64,000 bases of DNA from contig NZ_SCOT01000007.1 of assembly GCF_005502465.1 (NCBI RefSeq), positions 1 to 64,000 on the forward strand, given 5' to 3'. Origin of the DNA: Sphingopyxis sp. L1A2A. GTDB lineage: Bacteria > Pseudomonadota > Alphaproteobacteria > Sphingomonadales > Sphingomonadaceae. A program made the translations under genes and the position numbers. A model generated the notes under the pieces. It saw nothing but the letters and a program-made list of their open reading frames with translations, had not been told where the DNA came from and ran no database searches. Shown here piece by piece: positions 1 through 10,585 of the stretch (position 1 is its first letter; every line of letters begins with the position of its first letter).

Positions 1-1
1 G

Positions 2-85
2 ATCAACGCACGCATGGCGAAGCTCGCCAAGCGACGGGCACAGGGAAGAGCCGCCTACACCGACGCTAAATCCCGCGACAGCTAA
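2..85 (+). CDS. C-terminal end of an unidentified protein (cut by window edge)
   Basis: An open frame enters from the left edge and ends at TAA 83-85. The 27 visible residues are basic and polar (MAKLAKRRAQGRAAYTD lies within them). Nothing identifies a family. It lies on the opposite strand from the MucR-like gene that follows and would belong to the integrated element. It could also be a chance open frame, since only 27 codons can be seen. Confidence 0.3.
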   Translation: MNARMAKLAKRRAQGRAAYTDAKSRDS

Positions 86-160
86 GCGATGGCGGTTTCC
101 TGACCACGCTTACTTTTTAGCCAAATTTCGAGAGTGCGATGCGCACCCTCGGGAGCGAGG

Positions 161-598
161 CTATTTGGCTTTTGGGCGTCCGCGTGCGGCGGGCTTCCGT
201 CCGCCGCCGCGACCCTTTGTTCCGAGCCCGATTTCCTTCGCAAGCACGCGCCGGCGTTCCGAATAATTCGGCGCGACCATCGGATAATCCTTCGGCAAGT
301 TCCACTTGGCGCGATACTCGTCCGGCGTCATTTCGAAGTTGGTCATCAGATAGCGACGCATCATCGTGAGCTTCTTGCCGTCCTCAAGACAGACGATGTA
401 ATCCGGCCTAACCGACGCACGGATTGAAACTGCCGGTTCCTGTTTGACCTCGGGAGCAACGGTGGTGCCAAGGCCTGCCAGCGCATCGTGTACCGATCGA
501 ATGATCAGCGGGATATCCGATATGGCGACGCTGTTGTTACTGACATGGGAGGCGACGATGTCGGCGGTCAGCGTGACCAAGGTTTCAGAGTCTTCCAT
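161..598 (-). CDS. MucR/Ros family transcriptional regulator with degenerate zinc finger
   Basis: This 145-residue protein matches the MucR/Ros family: an N-terminal helical part (about 1-60), then the zinc-finger-like DNA-binding core followed by the family signature TPDEYRAKWNLP, and a basic Lys/Arg/Gly-rich tail. MucR proteins bind AT-rich DNA and control exopolysaccharide, motility or cell-cycle genes. The usual Cys-x2-Cys and two His ligands are mostly lost: the core reads CLEDGKKLTMMRRYL, leaving one Cys and no ligand His. The ATG at 598 is preferred because AAGGA lies about 8 nt upstream; an in-frame ATG at 604 sits too close to it. It stands alone at the edge of the integrated element, so it may be an element-borne copy. 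Confidence 0.85.
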   Translation of the reverse strand: MEDSETLVTLTADIVASHVSNNSVAISDIPLIIRSVHDALAGLGTTVAPEVKQEPAVSIRASVRPDYIVCLEDGKKLTMMRRYLMTNFEMTPDEYRAKWNLPKDYPMVAPNYSERRRVLAKEIGLGTKGRGGGRKPAARGRPKAK

Positions 599-730
599 CG
601 TCATGATCCTTCGGTGCCTAACCTATTTCATCTGCGCTCCTAGCAGGACAACGCGCTCTGAACAAACGGCATACCTGGCGCGACCGAGTTTCGACGGAGC
701 AAGGCTCACCTCACGGCCCCGACAAGGCCA

Positions 731-762
731 AAAAAGAGCGGCTGATCCGCCGCTCAGTTTTT
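731..762 (-). terminator. Rho-independent terminator, probably bidirectional
   Basis: A 7-bp stem (GAGCGGC, 736-742, with GCCGCTC, 749-755) with a 6-base loop is preceded by an A run and followed by a T run. It can therefore end transcription from either side. On the minus strand it would close the integrase, sigma-like and HEPN gene run. Confidence 0.75.
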
Positions 763-778
763 CGGGTTCCCGCTGAAC

Positions 779-886
779 GAGCTGCCAATGCGCTGCCTCC
801 AATTAGGGCAGAAAACCGCCATTTTTGGGGAGCGCAATCAAGGAGCTGCCGAATCGCTGCCTCGAAAAGTGGCGGAAAACCGCCAT
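779..886. repeat. Imperfect direct repeat, 2 x 44 bp
   Basis: Copies lie at 779-822 and 843-886 and share about 35 of 44 positions, starting GAGCTGCC and ending GAAAACCGCCAT. The second copy contains the small inverted repeat GGCGGAAAACCGCC. The 15-mer AAGTGGCGGAAAACC (867-881) recurs in inverted orientation at 3582-3596, between the integrase and the tRNA-Thr gene. Confidence 0.6.
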
Positions 887-970
887 GCACCCGTGCGTGA
901 GGTGTGTATTCAAATTATGGGTCCGATGCGGAGCATCGCGGCCCGGAAACGTGGCGGTCCGCGCAGGGGT

Positions 971-1915
971 TCAGGATGGGGCAACGTAGGGGGGCAGCCT
1001 CGCTCGCGCGTCGAGTTCGGCGATGCGTTCGGAGCAGATGGCGTGAACGGCGCGGCCTAGTTCCTCGACGCAACCACCCAGCCACAGAAGCTCTTCCTCG
1101 GTGATTCGGTAATGCTTCGAATAGCGAGCCTTCACATAAGCCTCTTTCAGCTTCTCGAACCGCGCCCGATCTTCGCGACGCTCACGCGGCCAAGCGTCAA
1201 CTAGGCGCATGTCGATCCGCTCGGCCTGGGTGCGTAAGAAGGTGAGGTTATGGACGTGCGGCGTGTAGAAGGTGCAGACCAGCAGAACGCAATGGTACAG
1301 CCTTTCGGTCGCCTGATGCAGCTGAAACGCAGCGTTATTGTTTCGGCCCTGCTCACGATTGAACTTATAATTGTCGAAGAACTCTGCGCCACTCGGGTAC
1401 CATTCGTCGAAATATTCCCGCGCCATTGCCAGTGCCTGTTCGGGCGTCTTCGGCTTCGGCGTGTGCAGAGGCTTCTCGTCAAACTCGTGGAGCGCAATCC
1501 CGTCCTTGGCTACGTCCATGAAGAAATAGCGCCCATGCGCCAGCCCGTCGTTTACCTCCTGCAATGTGTGGACGATGAAGTTGACCGGCGTGTGCAGCGT
1601 CTTGTCGATCGCCAGCTCACGAATGAGCCGGTCGTCCAGCTTGAGCCAGAAATCGACCTTCTCGGTCAGTCGCTTGTCGTTGACGATGATGAGCAAATCG
1701 AAGTCAGACCGATAGCCCTTGGCGGTGTGCGGCTCGTCCACCCAGCCGCCGCGCGCATAGCTGCCATAGAGGATCAGCTTGTCGATCCGGCCCTTCTTTT
1801 TCCAGCTCATCGTGCCGAGCGCGAGCGCATCCTCAAACTCTTCGAAGATGATCTGCTTCACGCGTTCAAGTTCGCGCTGCTTGTTCGCCGGAAGATGATC
1901 GAGGTCGGTTTTCAT
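971..1915 (-). CDS. Nucleotidyltransferase-HEPN fusion protein
   Basis: This 314-residue protein joins a minimal nucleotidyltransferase domain to a C-terminal HEPN domain. The first has the motif LYGSYARGG with a downstream SDFDLLIIV, the G-S plus D-x-D signature of polymerase-beta-type transferases. The HEPN part (about 170-300) is helical and contains KARYSKHYRIT, resembling the R-x(n)-H/Y HEPN motif. Separate MNT and HEPN genes often form toxin-antitoxin pairs in which the MNT protein modifies the HEPN RNase; here both sit on one chain. It is the third gene behind the integrase, 51 bases after the sigma-like gene. A defence or element-stability role is inferred. Confidence 0.8.
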   Translation of the reverse strand: MKTDLDHLPANKQRELERVKQIIFEEFEDALALGTMSWKKKGRIDKLILYGSYARGGWVDEPHTAKGYRSDFDLLIIVNDKRLTEKVDFWLKLDDRLIRELAIDKTLHTPVNFIVHTLQEVNDGLAHGRYFFMDVAKDGIALHEFDEKPLHTPKPKTPEQALAMAREYFDEWYPSGAEFFDNYKFNREQGRNNNAAFQLHQATERLYHCVLLVCTFYTPHVHNLTFLRTQAERIDMRLVDAWPRERREDRARFEKLKEAYVKARYSKHYRITEEELLWLGGCVEELGRAVHAICSERIAELDARARLPPYVAPS

Positions 1916-1966
1916 GGTAGCGGCACCCTGTCGAGACGGCGGCGGATTGGCAAGGTCGAAGCGCCG

Positions 1967-2224
1967 TCAGCGGCGCCAGAATTGCCACCACGGGCGGGTC
2001 TTTTTCGTGGAGTAATCGTCAACCTGCGCAAGCGCCCGCCACATATGGCATTCAACTTCAATGATGCTGATATCGTGTTTGTCGGCAAGTTCGGGGTATG
2101 TCAGATCCTCGACGACATGGCCGAGGAAGATCGCGCGCTGCATCGGCATCATGCGGTCAACCGCGCGTTCGTAACGACGCAGCCTGCGCCGCTCGTCGGC
2201 GCTCAACGTGCTTGTGCCGGACAC
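1967..2224 (-). CDS. Small sigma-70 region 4-like HTH protein
   Basis: The 85 residues resemble region 4 of a sigma factor: MPMQRAIFLGHVVEDLTYPE followed by a helix-turn-helix of the type used to read -35 elements, and a Trp/Arg-rich tail. No region 2 is present, so it cannot act as a complete sigma factor and may be a DNA-binding regulator. It starts with GTG one base after the integrase stop codon, which suggests translational coupling. Its place in the integrase operon suggests control of the element. Confidence 0.7.
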   Translation of the reverse strand: MSGTSTLSADERRRLRRYERAVDRMMPMQRAIFLGHVVEDLTYPELADKHDISIIEVECHMWRALAQVDDYSTKKTRPWWQFWRR

Positions 2225-2225
2225 C

Positions 2226-3443
2226 TTAGCCTCGCATCAAATCGAGCTGCACGACGTCGGCGCCGTCGCGAAGCTTGTCGAGATAGTCCGACCACCATTG
2301 CGCCATGCGAACGCGCTCGTCCCAGAAAGTGCCGCGATTATAAGCCGAGCGAACGCGGTCAGGATCGTGATGGGCGAGCGATTTCTCAATAGCGTCGGGA
2401 TGCCAGCGACCGGACTCGTTGAGCAACGTGCTGGCGACCGCGCGGAACCCGTGCGCGGTCATTTCCTCATTGGTGTAGCCGATCCGGCGCAGCGCTTGGT
2501 TCAGCGTGTTCTCGCTCATCGTTTTCTTCGGCGTATGGAAGGCCGGGAAGAGGTAGGTGGAGGGATGCTGGAGCGATTGCAGTTCGCGTAGCAGTTCGAC
2601 GCTCTGACGCGACAGGGGAGCGGTGTGGGGCCGCTTCATTTTCATCTTGGCGGCGGGAACGTGCCAAACCGCCTCGGCCAGATCGATGTCGTCCCATTCG
2701 GCGGTTCGGATTTCACCGGGACGCAGAAAGACGTGGGCAGCCAATTGCAGGCCGATCCGCGTTTCGACGCGACCGGAGTAATCGCCGATGGCGCGCAGCA
2801 GTTCGCCGACCTTCTTGGGTTCGAGGATCGCGGAGCGATGTTTGACCTTGGGAATGACCAGCGCGCCGCGCAGCACGTCGGCGTGATTATACTGGGCGCG
2901 AAGCGTCGCAATGGCATAGCGAAAGACGCGGCCAGCGAACGAGCGGGTCCGCAGCGCCGTTTCGTGATGTCCGCGCCGCTCGATCCGCTTAAGCGCCGCC
3001 AGCAACTCGTGCGGAGACACTTCTGCGACCGGGACGTGTCCGATGTAGGGATTGAGTAGATCGCTGAACCAGCGCAGCTTGCTGATCGTGGCGGGCGACT
3101 TCCCTTCCACCTTCATCTTTTCGATATATTCGTCGGCGACCAAGCGGAACGTATTGCGCGCCTCCGTCATCGCCTTGATCTTCGCCTCGCGCCGCTGCTT
3201 GCCCGGATCGACGCCCTCGGCGATCTTCTTCCGGGCCTCGTCGCGCTTCTCCCGCGCGGCTTTCAGACTGACCTGGGGGTATTTCCCAAGCGCCAGCTTC
3301 TTCTCCCGGCCATCTATCCGGTATTTAAGCCGCCACAGGAGCGAACCGTTGGGTTGAACGAGGATAAAAAGCCCGTCGGCATCGGACACCTTGAAAGGCT
3401 TTGCCTTGGGCTTGAGATTCTGGATTTGAATGACCGTGAGCAT
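2226..3443 (-). CDS. Tyrosine recombinase / integrase (P4 type, DUF4102 N-terminus)
   Basis: The 405-residue protein has the N-terminal arm-binding DUF4102 domain (about 1-85), a SAM-like core-binding domain (about 95-180) and a catalytic domain. The catalytic residues are visible as R241 (FLRPGEIR), H331 and R334 (HGFRA), H358/H359 (LAHHD) and Y368 (SAYNRG). Such enzymes insert genomic islands into the 3' end of tRNA genes. The tRNA-Thr gene lies 168 bases upstream with its 3' end facing this gene, so the element most likely extends to the left beyond position 1. The catalytic set is complete, so it may be active. Confidence 0.93.
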   Translation of the reverse strand: MLTVIQIQNLKPKAKPFKVSDADGLFILVQPNGSLLWRLKYRIDGREKKLALGKYPQVSLKAAREKRDEARKKIAEGVDPGKQRREAKIKAMTEARNTFRLVADEYIEKMKVEGKSPATISKLRWFSDLLNPYIGHVPVAEVSPHELLAALKRIERRGHHETALRTRSFAGRVFRYAIATLRAQYNHADVLRGALVIPKVKHRSAILEPKKVGELLRAIGDYSGRVETRIGLQLAAHVFLRPGEIRTAEWDDIDLAEAVWHVPAAKMKMKRPHTAPLSRQSVELLRELQSLQHPSTYLFPAFHTPKKTMSENTLNQALRRIGYTNEEMTAHGFRAVASTLLNESGRWHPDAIEKSLAHHDPDRVRSAYNRGTFWDERVRMAQWWSDYLDKLRDGADVVQLDLMRG

Positions 3444-3456
3444 GGCAACTCCAATT

Positions 3457-3471
3457 CAGGACTCGAACTGG
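3457..3471 (-). other. T-arm-like sequence near the integrase start, possible att or arm site
   Basis: The minus-strand CCAGTTCGAGTCCTG matches the T-arm of the adjacent tRNA-Thr over the GTTCGAGTCCTG core. It lies just upstream of the integrase start. It may be a recombinase binding site or a leftover tRNA fragment. Chance cannot be excluded, since the T-loop is conserved and short. Confidence 0.3.
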
Positions 3472-3610
3472 TCAATCGCCGAAAAAATGGCCCCCAAAGA
3501 GGGTCAGACAGCCACGGATTTGCGTGGACGCGCACAGACGATCAACGCCTTGCGTATAGCAGATGAGAGCTAATTTTTCAAGGTTTTCCGCCACTTATCG
3601 GGACGGGGAC

Positions 3611-3686
3611 TGGTGCCGCTTACAGGACTCGAACCTGTGACCCCATCATTACGAATGATGTGCTCTACCAACTGAGCTAAAGCGGC
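3611..3686 (-). tRNA. tRNA-Thr (anticodon CGT)
   Basis: The minus strand folds as a full cloverleaf of 76 bases. The acceptor stem pairs GCCGCTT with AAGCGGC, the anticodon stem CATCA/TGATG encloses TTCGTAA (anticodon CGT, reading ACG), and the T-arm is CAGGTTCGAGTCCTG. The CCA end is encoded. Its 3' end faces the integrase, as expected of an integration target. Confidence 0.96.
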
Positions 3687-3767
3687 AACGAGGCGCGCCT
3701 CTAACAGCGTGGCCCGGCGAAGACAAGCGCCGTGGCGATTCAATTTTCGTTGCCGGGCGGCGGCGGC

Positions 3768-4796
3768 CTAGCGGCGGTCGCGCAGCATGTCGAGCGCGAC
3801 ATCGGTGATCATATCTTCCTGGCCGCCGACCATTTTGCGGCGACCGAGTTCGACCAGGATCGCGCGGGTGTCGAGGCCGTGGTCGGCCGCGGCCTTTTCG
3901 GCATGGCGCAGGAAGCTGGAGTACACCCCGGCATAGCCGAGGGTGAGCGTTTCGCGATCGACGCGCACCGGGCGGTCCTGCAGCGGGCGCACCAGATCCT
4001 CGGCGGCGTCCATCAGTGCGAACAGGTCGCAGCCATGGTTCCAGCCAAGGACGTCGGCGGCGGCGATGAACACCTCGAGCGGCGCATTGCCCGCCCCTGC
4101 CCCCATGCCGGCCAGGCTGGCATCGACGCGGATCGCGCCATTCTGCGCCGCAACGATGCTGTTCGCGACCCCAAGGCTGAGGTTGTGATGCGCGTGGACG
4201 CCGCGCTGGGTCTCGGGCTTGAGGACGCGGTCGTAAGCCTGCAATCGCGCCGCATATTGGTCCATCGTCATCGCCCCGCCGCTGTCGGTGACATAGACGC
4301 AATGTGCGCCATAGCTTTCCATCAGCTTGGCCTGCTGCGCCAGCGGTTCGGGCGCCGACATATGGCTCATCATCAAAAAGCCCGACACGTCCATGCCGAT
4401 GCCGCGCGCAACCTCGATATGTTGCTTCGCGACATCGGCCTCGGTGCAGTGGGTCGCAATCCGCACCGAGCGCACGCCCAGATCATAGGCGCGTTTGAGA
4501 TCGTGGATCGTGCCGATGCCGGGCAGCAGCAATGTCGTGAGCACGCTATGTTCGAGCACCTCGGCGACAGCGCCGATCCACTCCCAGTCGGTGTGGGCGC
4601 CAAAGCCATAGTTGAAGCTGGACCCTTGCAGGCCATCGCCATGCGCGACCTCGATCGCATCGACCTTGGCGCGGTCGAGCGCCTTCGCGATCGCGCGCAC
4701 ATGATCGAGCCCGTACTGATGCCGGATCGCGTGCATCCCATCGCGCAGCGTCACGTCCTGGATGTAGAGCTTGGTGGTCGTGGGATCCAAGGTCAT
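3768..4796 (-). CDS. nbaI: 4-hydroxy-2-oxovalerate aldolase
   Basis: This enzyme splits 4-hydroxy-2-oxovalerate into pyruvate and acetaldehyde, the last carbon cleavage of the meta pathway. The 342 residues match the DmpG/BphI family in full: the HMGL-like barrel start [12 protein letters not shown] carries the metal-binding Asp and catalytic Arg, and GVHAHHN gives the two metal His. The C-terminal communication domain that contacts the acylating aldehyde dehydrogenase is present. Its ATG overlaps the stop of the acetaldehyde dehydrogenase gene (ATGA), consistent with the known channelling complex. It is the last gene of the long minus-strand operon. The symbol follows the nba genes for 2-nitrobenzoate/3-hydroxyanthranilate; mhpE or bphI would fit equally well. 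Confidence 0.95.
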   Translation of the reverse strand: MTLDPTTTKLYIQDVTLRDGMHAIRHQYGLDHVRAIAKALDRAKVDAIEVAHGDGLQGSSFNYGFGAHTDWEWIGAVAEVLEHSVLTTLLLPGIGTIHDLKRAYDLGVRSVRIATHCTEADVAKQHIEVARGIGMDVSGFLMMSHMSAPEPLAQQAKLMESYGAHCVYVTDSGGAMTMDQYAARLQAYDRVLKPETQRGVHAHHNLSLGVANSIVAAQNGAIRVDASLAGMGAGAGNAPLEVFIAAADVLGWNHGCDLFALMDAAEDLVRPLQDRPVRVDRETLTLGYAGVYSSFLRHAEKAAADHGLDTRAILVELGRRKMVGGQEDMITDVALDMLRDRR

Positions 4797-5722
4797 GCCG
4801 CCAGCCTTTGCGCGATCTTCTCGGCGGTCTTCAGCGCCGCCGAGGTCATGATGTCGAGATTGCCCGCATAAGCCGGCAGATAATGCGCCGCGCCCTCGAC
4901 CTCGAGGAAGACGCTGACCTTCAGGCCCGTGAAGCTGCCACCCATTTCGGGGATATGCAGCGGCGCGTTGCTGCCGATACTTTCAAACTGCACCGCCTGT
5001 TTGAGGCGGTAGCCGGGGACATAGGTCTGGACCTCGGCCACCATCGCCTCGACGCTGGCGCGGATCGCCTCGCGGTCGCCGTCGTCGCACAGGCAATAAA
5101 CGGTATCGCGCATGATCAGCGGCGGTTCGGCAGGGTTGAGGACGATGATCGCCTTGCCGCGCGTCGCGCCGCCGACGTCTACGATTGCCTGGCTCGTGGT
5201 CCCGGTGAATTCGTCGATGTTGGCGCGCGTGCCCGGCCCCGCACTTTTCGAGGCGATCGAGGCGACGATTTCGCCATAATACACCTTCGATACCCGATTC
5301 ACCGCCGCAACGATCGGGATCGTCGCCTGCCCGCCGCACGTCACCATATTGACGTTGGCGCTATCGAGGTGCGCGTCGCCGTTCACCGGCGGGATCGTAT
5401 AGGGACCGATCGCAGCGGGGGTTAGATCGACGACGCGCTTGCCATGGGCGATCAGCACCGCGCTGTGCCGCTGGTGCGCCCCCGCCGAGGTCGCATCGAA
5501 AACGATCGCGATGTCGGCAAAGCCGGGCAGCGCGACCAGCCCGTCGAGGCCGTCGGCGGTGATCGGCACGCCGAGCCGCGCGGCGCGTTTCAGCCCATCG
5601 GACTCGGGATCGATGCCGACAAACGCCGCCATCTCCAGCGTGCCGGACAGGCGCATGATCTTGATCATAAGGTCGGTGCCGATGTTGCCCGACCCGATGA
5701 TCGCGACTTTGGTCTTCGCCAT
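4793..5722 (-). CDS. nbaJ: Acetaldehyde dehydrogenase (acetylating)
   Basis: It oxidises the acetaldehyde released by the aldolase to acetyl-CoA with NAD+ and CoA. The protein of 309 residues has the N-terminal Rossmann motif [11 protein letters not shown] and the catalytic Cys in VTCGGQAT, as in DmpF/BphJ. An open frame reaches further upstream to 5785, but homology begins at [10 protein letters not shown] (ATG 5722). That start lies 4 bases after the hydratase stop, and the longer reading would run into the hydratase gene. It overlaps the aldolase start by 4 bases and should form the heterotetrameric channelling complex with it. Confidence 0.95.
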   Translation of the reverse strand: MAKTKVAIIGSGNIGTDLMIKIMRLSGTLEMAAFVGIDPESDGLKRAARLGVPITADGLDGLVALPGFADIAIVFDATSAGAHQRHSAVLIAHGKRVVDLTPAAIGPYTIPPVNGDAHLDSANVNMVTCGGQATIPIVAAVNRVSKVYYGEIVASIASKSAGPGTRANIDEFTGTTSQAIVDVGGATRGKAIIVLNPAEPPLIMRDTVYCLCDDGDREAIRASVEAMVAEVQTYVPGYRLKQAVQFESIGSNAPLHIPEMGGSFTGLKVSVFLEVEGAAHYLPAYAGNLDIMTSAALKTAEKIAQRLAA

Positions 5723-5726
5723 CGGG

Positions 5727-7484
<1,758 letters not shown>

Positions 7485-7488
<4 letters not shown>

Positions 7489-8264
7489 GCGACGCCGCCT
7501 GTGATCGTGAAGCCGACGCGGCCCAGATGCGCGGCGTCGAGCGAGACCGCGCGCGCCGATCCGATCGCCGCCGCCGCGGTCGCGCCGCCCAGCATGATCG
7601 TCCAGCCGGGCTGCAACGTCAGCCCCGCTGCCCCCGCCAGCCGCGCCGCGGCGACGAGCGAGCGGATCGGGTCGCCCAGGATCGCCGCGCTCGACCCGGT
7701 CTCGACGACGACATCGTCGACCCGCATAGCCATCGCGACATCGGCGACGTCGGTGGTGGCGGGCAGCCACGGCCCCACGACAAAGGCCGATGACGAGGCA
7801 TTGTCGGCGACCACATCGCCCAGCGCGAAGCGGAAATTTTCGTAGCGGCTGTCGATAATCTCCAGCGCCGCCGCGACCGCATCGACCGCCGCCAGCGCTT
7901 CCTCGCGCGTCACCTCGCCCGCCAGCGGCGCTTTCAGCCGCACCGCGACCTCGGGCTCGACACGCGGATGGATGAAGCGGTCGCGGTCGATCGACGCGCC
8001 ATTCGCGACCACCATGTCCGACGTCAGCCGCCCCCAGATCTGGTCGGTCAGACCCATTTGTACCATCTTGGCCTCGCTGGTGAAGCCCATCTTCACCCCG
8101 ACCAGCGTCGCGCCGCGCGCCAGCCGGTGGTCGATCGCGGCGCGCTGGATCGCATAGGCGTCGGCGAGCGATAATTCGCCCTCCTGCCCGGTGATTTGCG
8201 CGATCGCCCGCGCCCCGCGCGCCGCGTCGTCGAGCCTTGCGGCGATTGCAGCTATATCGGCCAT
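7485..8264 (-). CDS. nbaG: 4-oxalocrotonate decarboxylase
   Basis: It decarboxylates 4-oxalocrotonate (2-oxohex-3-enedioate) to 2-oxopent-4-enoate. The protein has 259 residues and is a DmpH-type FAH-superfamily member. Family marks are [24 protein letters not shown] for the metal ligands and [10 protein letters not shown] strong AAAGGAG lies 9 bases before the ATG. Its stop overlaps the RidA-family start. No 4-oxalocrotonate tautomerase gene is seen nearby, as expected because the aminomuconate route yields the keto form directly. Confidence 0.93.
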
Positions 8265-8282
8265 GTCGTCCGGCTCCTTTCC

Positions 8283-9761
8283 CTACAGCTTCACACAGAT
8301 ATTGGTCGGCTCGGAATAAAAGCCCAGCGAATGTTCGCCGCCCTCGCGCCCGATGCCCGACAGCTTCATGCCGCCGAACGGGGTGCGCAGGTCGCGCAGG
8401 AACCATTCATTGACCCAGACGATGCCCGTTTCCATCTGGGCGGCGACGCGGTGCGCGCGCCCGACATCGCGGGTCCAGATCGCCGCCGCCAGACCATAAG
8501 CGCTGTCGTTCGCCAGCTCGATCGCCTCGTCCTCGCGGTCAAAGGGCGCGATATGGCAGACCGGGCCGAAAATCTCCTCGCGCACACAGCGCGCGTCGGG
8601 GCCGAGTCCGGTCAGGATCGTCGGCTGGACGAACGCCCCCTGATCGAGCGCGCTGCCGAACGCGGGCACCCCGCCGCCGGTCACCACCGTCGCCCCCTCG
8701 TCGCGCGCGAGCTGGTAATAGCCGAGCACCTTGTCGCGATGGCCGTGCGAGATCAGCGGCCCCATGTCGGCGCCCGACCAGGGATCGCCGATGGTCAGCT
8801 CCGCGGCGCGCTCGGCCAGCGCCTTGACGAAGCGGTCGAAAATCGGCCGCTCGACATAGACGCGCTCGGTGCACAGGCACACCTGCCCGCAGTTGGAAAA
8901 CACCGACCGCACCGTCCCCGCCACCGCCTCGTCGAAATCGCAGTCGGCAAAGACCAGCGCGGCGTTCTTGCCGCCCAGTTCGAACGACACCGGCTTCACC
9001 CCAGCCGCCGCGACGCGCATGATCGCGCCGCCGGTCGCCGATTCACCGGTAAAGGTGATTGCGTCGATGTCGGGATGCGCGGTCAGCCATTCGCCGGTGG
9101 ACGCGCCGCCAAAGCCATGGACCAGGTTGAACACCCCTGGCGGCACCCCGGCTTCGTCCATCACCTCGGCCAGCAGCGCCGCGGTCGATGGCGTTTCCTC
9201 GCTCGGCTTCACCACGACGACATTGCCGCAAGCGAGCGCCGGCGCGACCTTCCACGTCATCAGCAGCAGCGGCAGGTTCCACGGCGAAATGATCGCCACA
9301 ACGCCCAATGGCCGCGCGATCGCATAGTTGATCGCGCTGCGCCCATCGGGCAGGTCGGTGCGGAAACTGGGCATCGCGCGCGCTTCAGCCAGCCCGGCAA
9401 AGGCACGGAAATTGGCAGCGCCGCGCGGAATGTCGATCGTGCGCGCCTGATGCAGCGACTTGCCGGTGTCGGCGATCTCGGCCGCGGCGAATTCGTCGAA
9501 GCGCGCCTCGATGCCTTCGGCGACGCGGACGAGCAACTTGCACCGCTCGCCCTGCGACATCTTGCCCCACGGCCCCTTGAGTGCCCCCCGCGCGGCGGCC
9601 ACAGCGCGATCGACGAGCGGCTGGTCGGCCAGCGACACCCGCGCCGCGACCTCGCCCGTCACCGGGTTCACATTGTCGAAATGCTCGCCGGTCGCGACGA
9701 AAGCGCCGTCGACATAATTTTGAATTTCGCGCGCCGCGAAAGGATAGGCAGTCTTCGTCAT
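8283..9761 (-). CDS. nbaE: 2-aminomuconate-6-semialdehyde dehydrogenase
   Basis: It oxidises 2-aminomuconate semialdehyde to 2-aminomuconate with NAD+. The 492-residue ALDH has E261 in FELGGKN and the catalytic Cys at about 295 ([12 protein letters not shown]). The CxC arrangement is shared with the hydroxymuconic and aminomuconic semialdehyde dehydrogenases. Sequence alone does not separate these two substrates well; the adjacent 3-hydroxyanthranilate dioxygenase and aminomuconate deaminase decide for the amino compound. The ATG overlaps the stop of the alpha/beta hydrolase gene by 4 bases. Confidence 0.92.
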   Translation of the reverse strand: MTKTAYPFAAREIQNYVDGAFVATGEHFDNVNPVTGEVAARVSLADQPLVDRAVAAARGALKGPWGKMSQGERCKLLVRVAEGIEARFDEFAAAEIADTGKSLHQARTIDIPRGAANFRAFAGLAEARAMPSFRTDLPDGRSAINYAIARPLGVVAIISPWNLPLLLMTWKVAPALACGNVVVVKPSEETPSTAALLAEVMDEAGVPPGVFNLVHGFGGASTGEWLTAHPDIDAITFTGESATGGAIMRVAAAGVKPVSFELGGKNAALVFADCDFDEAVAGTVRSVFSNCGQVCLCTERVYVERPIFDRFVKALAERAAELTIGDPWSGADMGPLISHGHRDKVLGYYQLARDEGATVVTGGGVPAFGSALDQGAFVQPTILTGLGPDARCVREEIFGPVCHIAPFDREDEAIELANDSAYGLAAAIWTRDVGRAHRVAAQMETGIVWVNEWFLRDLRTPFGGMKLSGIGREGGEHSLGFYSEPTNICVKL

Positions 9762-10585
9762 GCCTCGTCCCCGACCCGCGCATATCCCGCGGTGTTGCTG
9801 TGCACCGCACCACCCTTGCCAACATGCCCCGCCATCTGGAGCAGCGAAAGCAGCGTATCGTTGAACTGAACCGGCGCCTCGATGAAGGCCGAATGGCCAA
9901 CCTCATTCACCTCGACGAGGAAGGAGCCCGCGACCTCAGCCTGAACCAGCCGCACCGCCTCGATCGGGAAAATGACGTCCCCGACCCCGCAGAGGAAGAG
10001 GATCGGAAAGCCCTTGCCGCCAAGGTCGGCGGCAGGCCGTGCGTCGAAACGGCCCGTCAGGCTGCGGCGATCGACCGCATTGAAGCTCGCAATCTGGCGA
10101 TAAAGCATCGCAAGTTCGCGCGGGGCACCGATGCCGAGCACACGGTCGATCTGTCCCATCGTTGCGGTTTTCGCCCTCGCCGCATCCATGATCGCCTTCA
10201 CCGCGTCCGTCTCGGCAATGCCGTGCAGGCTGTCGCAGATCGCCAGCGCCGCGACCCGTTCGGGCGCGCGGTGCGCAAAACCGATACAGCTGCCCGCCCC
10301 CATCGACTGCCCGACCAGCGCCACCTTCGCCTCGCCCAGATGGTCGAGCAGTGCCGTCAGATCGTCGATAAAAGCGTCACGCCCGCGCCCGTCCAGATCG
10401 CGCGACAGGCCGAAACCGCGATGATCGAACAGGATGACGCGGTTCGACCGCGCCAGCGCATCGACCTGCGCATACCAGATCGCATGATTGCCGCCGATGC
10501 CATGCGCCAGCACGACCGCCGGTCCCTGACCATGCGCCTGCCAATAGATTTCGGCGCCCGCGGTCGCCAAGATCCCGCTCTCCAT
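9758..10585 (-). CDS. Alpha/beta hydrolase of unknown substrate in the operon
   Basis: A 275-residue alpha/beta hydrolase with nucleophile motif GQSMGA, an acidic residue in LFLCGVGDVIFP and catalytic His in EVGHSAFIEAP. Similar proteins occur in meta operons as C-C hydrolases, but the aminomuconate route needs none, and the ring-fission product here is not a ketone. It may release the pathway substrate from an ester or amide, for instance an N-formyl or N-acyl kynurenine. That is inference from position only. The ATG at 10585 shares bases with the stop of the ABC ATPase (TGATG), showing tight coupling. Confidence 0.85.
   Translation of the reverse strand: MESGILATAGAEIYWQAHGQGPAVVLAHGIGGNHAIWYAQVDALARSNRVILFDHRGFGLSRDLDGRGRDAFIDDLTALLDHLGEAKVALVGQSMGAGSCIGFAHRAPERVAALAICDSLHGIAETDAVKAIMDAARAKTATMGQIDRVLGIGAPRELAMLYRQIASFNAVDRRSLTGRFDARPAADLGGKGFPILFLCGVGDVIFPIEAVRLVQAEVAGSFLVEVNEVGHSAFIEAPVQFNDTLLSLLQMAGHVGKGGAVHSNTAGYARVGDEA

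Larger units (their letters stand above)
605..970. other. Intergenic region with terminator and imperfect tandem repeat
   Basis: No gene is supported in these 366 bases. They hold a hairpin terminator (about 731-762) and two 44-base copies of an imperfect repeat, each ending in GAAAACCGCCAT. The promoter of the MucR-like gene should lie in the left part; no clear -35/-10 pair could be assigned. Confidence 0.6.

Noticed and set aside
779..886. CRISPR-like repeats
   Set aside because: Only two imperfect copies with a 20-base gap and no cas genes; this is a simple tandem duplication.
8283..9761. 2-hydroxymuconic semialdehyde dehydrogenase (catechol pathway)
   Set aside because: The sequence type fits, but no catechol 2,3-dioxygenase or tautomerase is present, while 3-hydroxyanthranilate dioxygenase and aminomuconate deaminase are.
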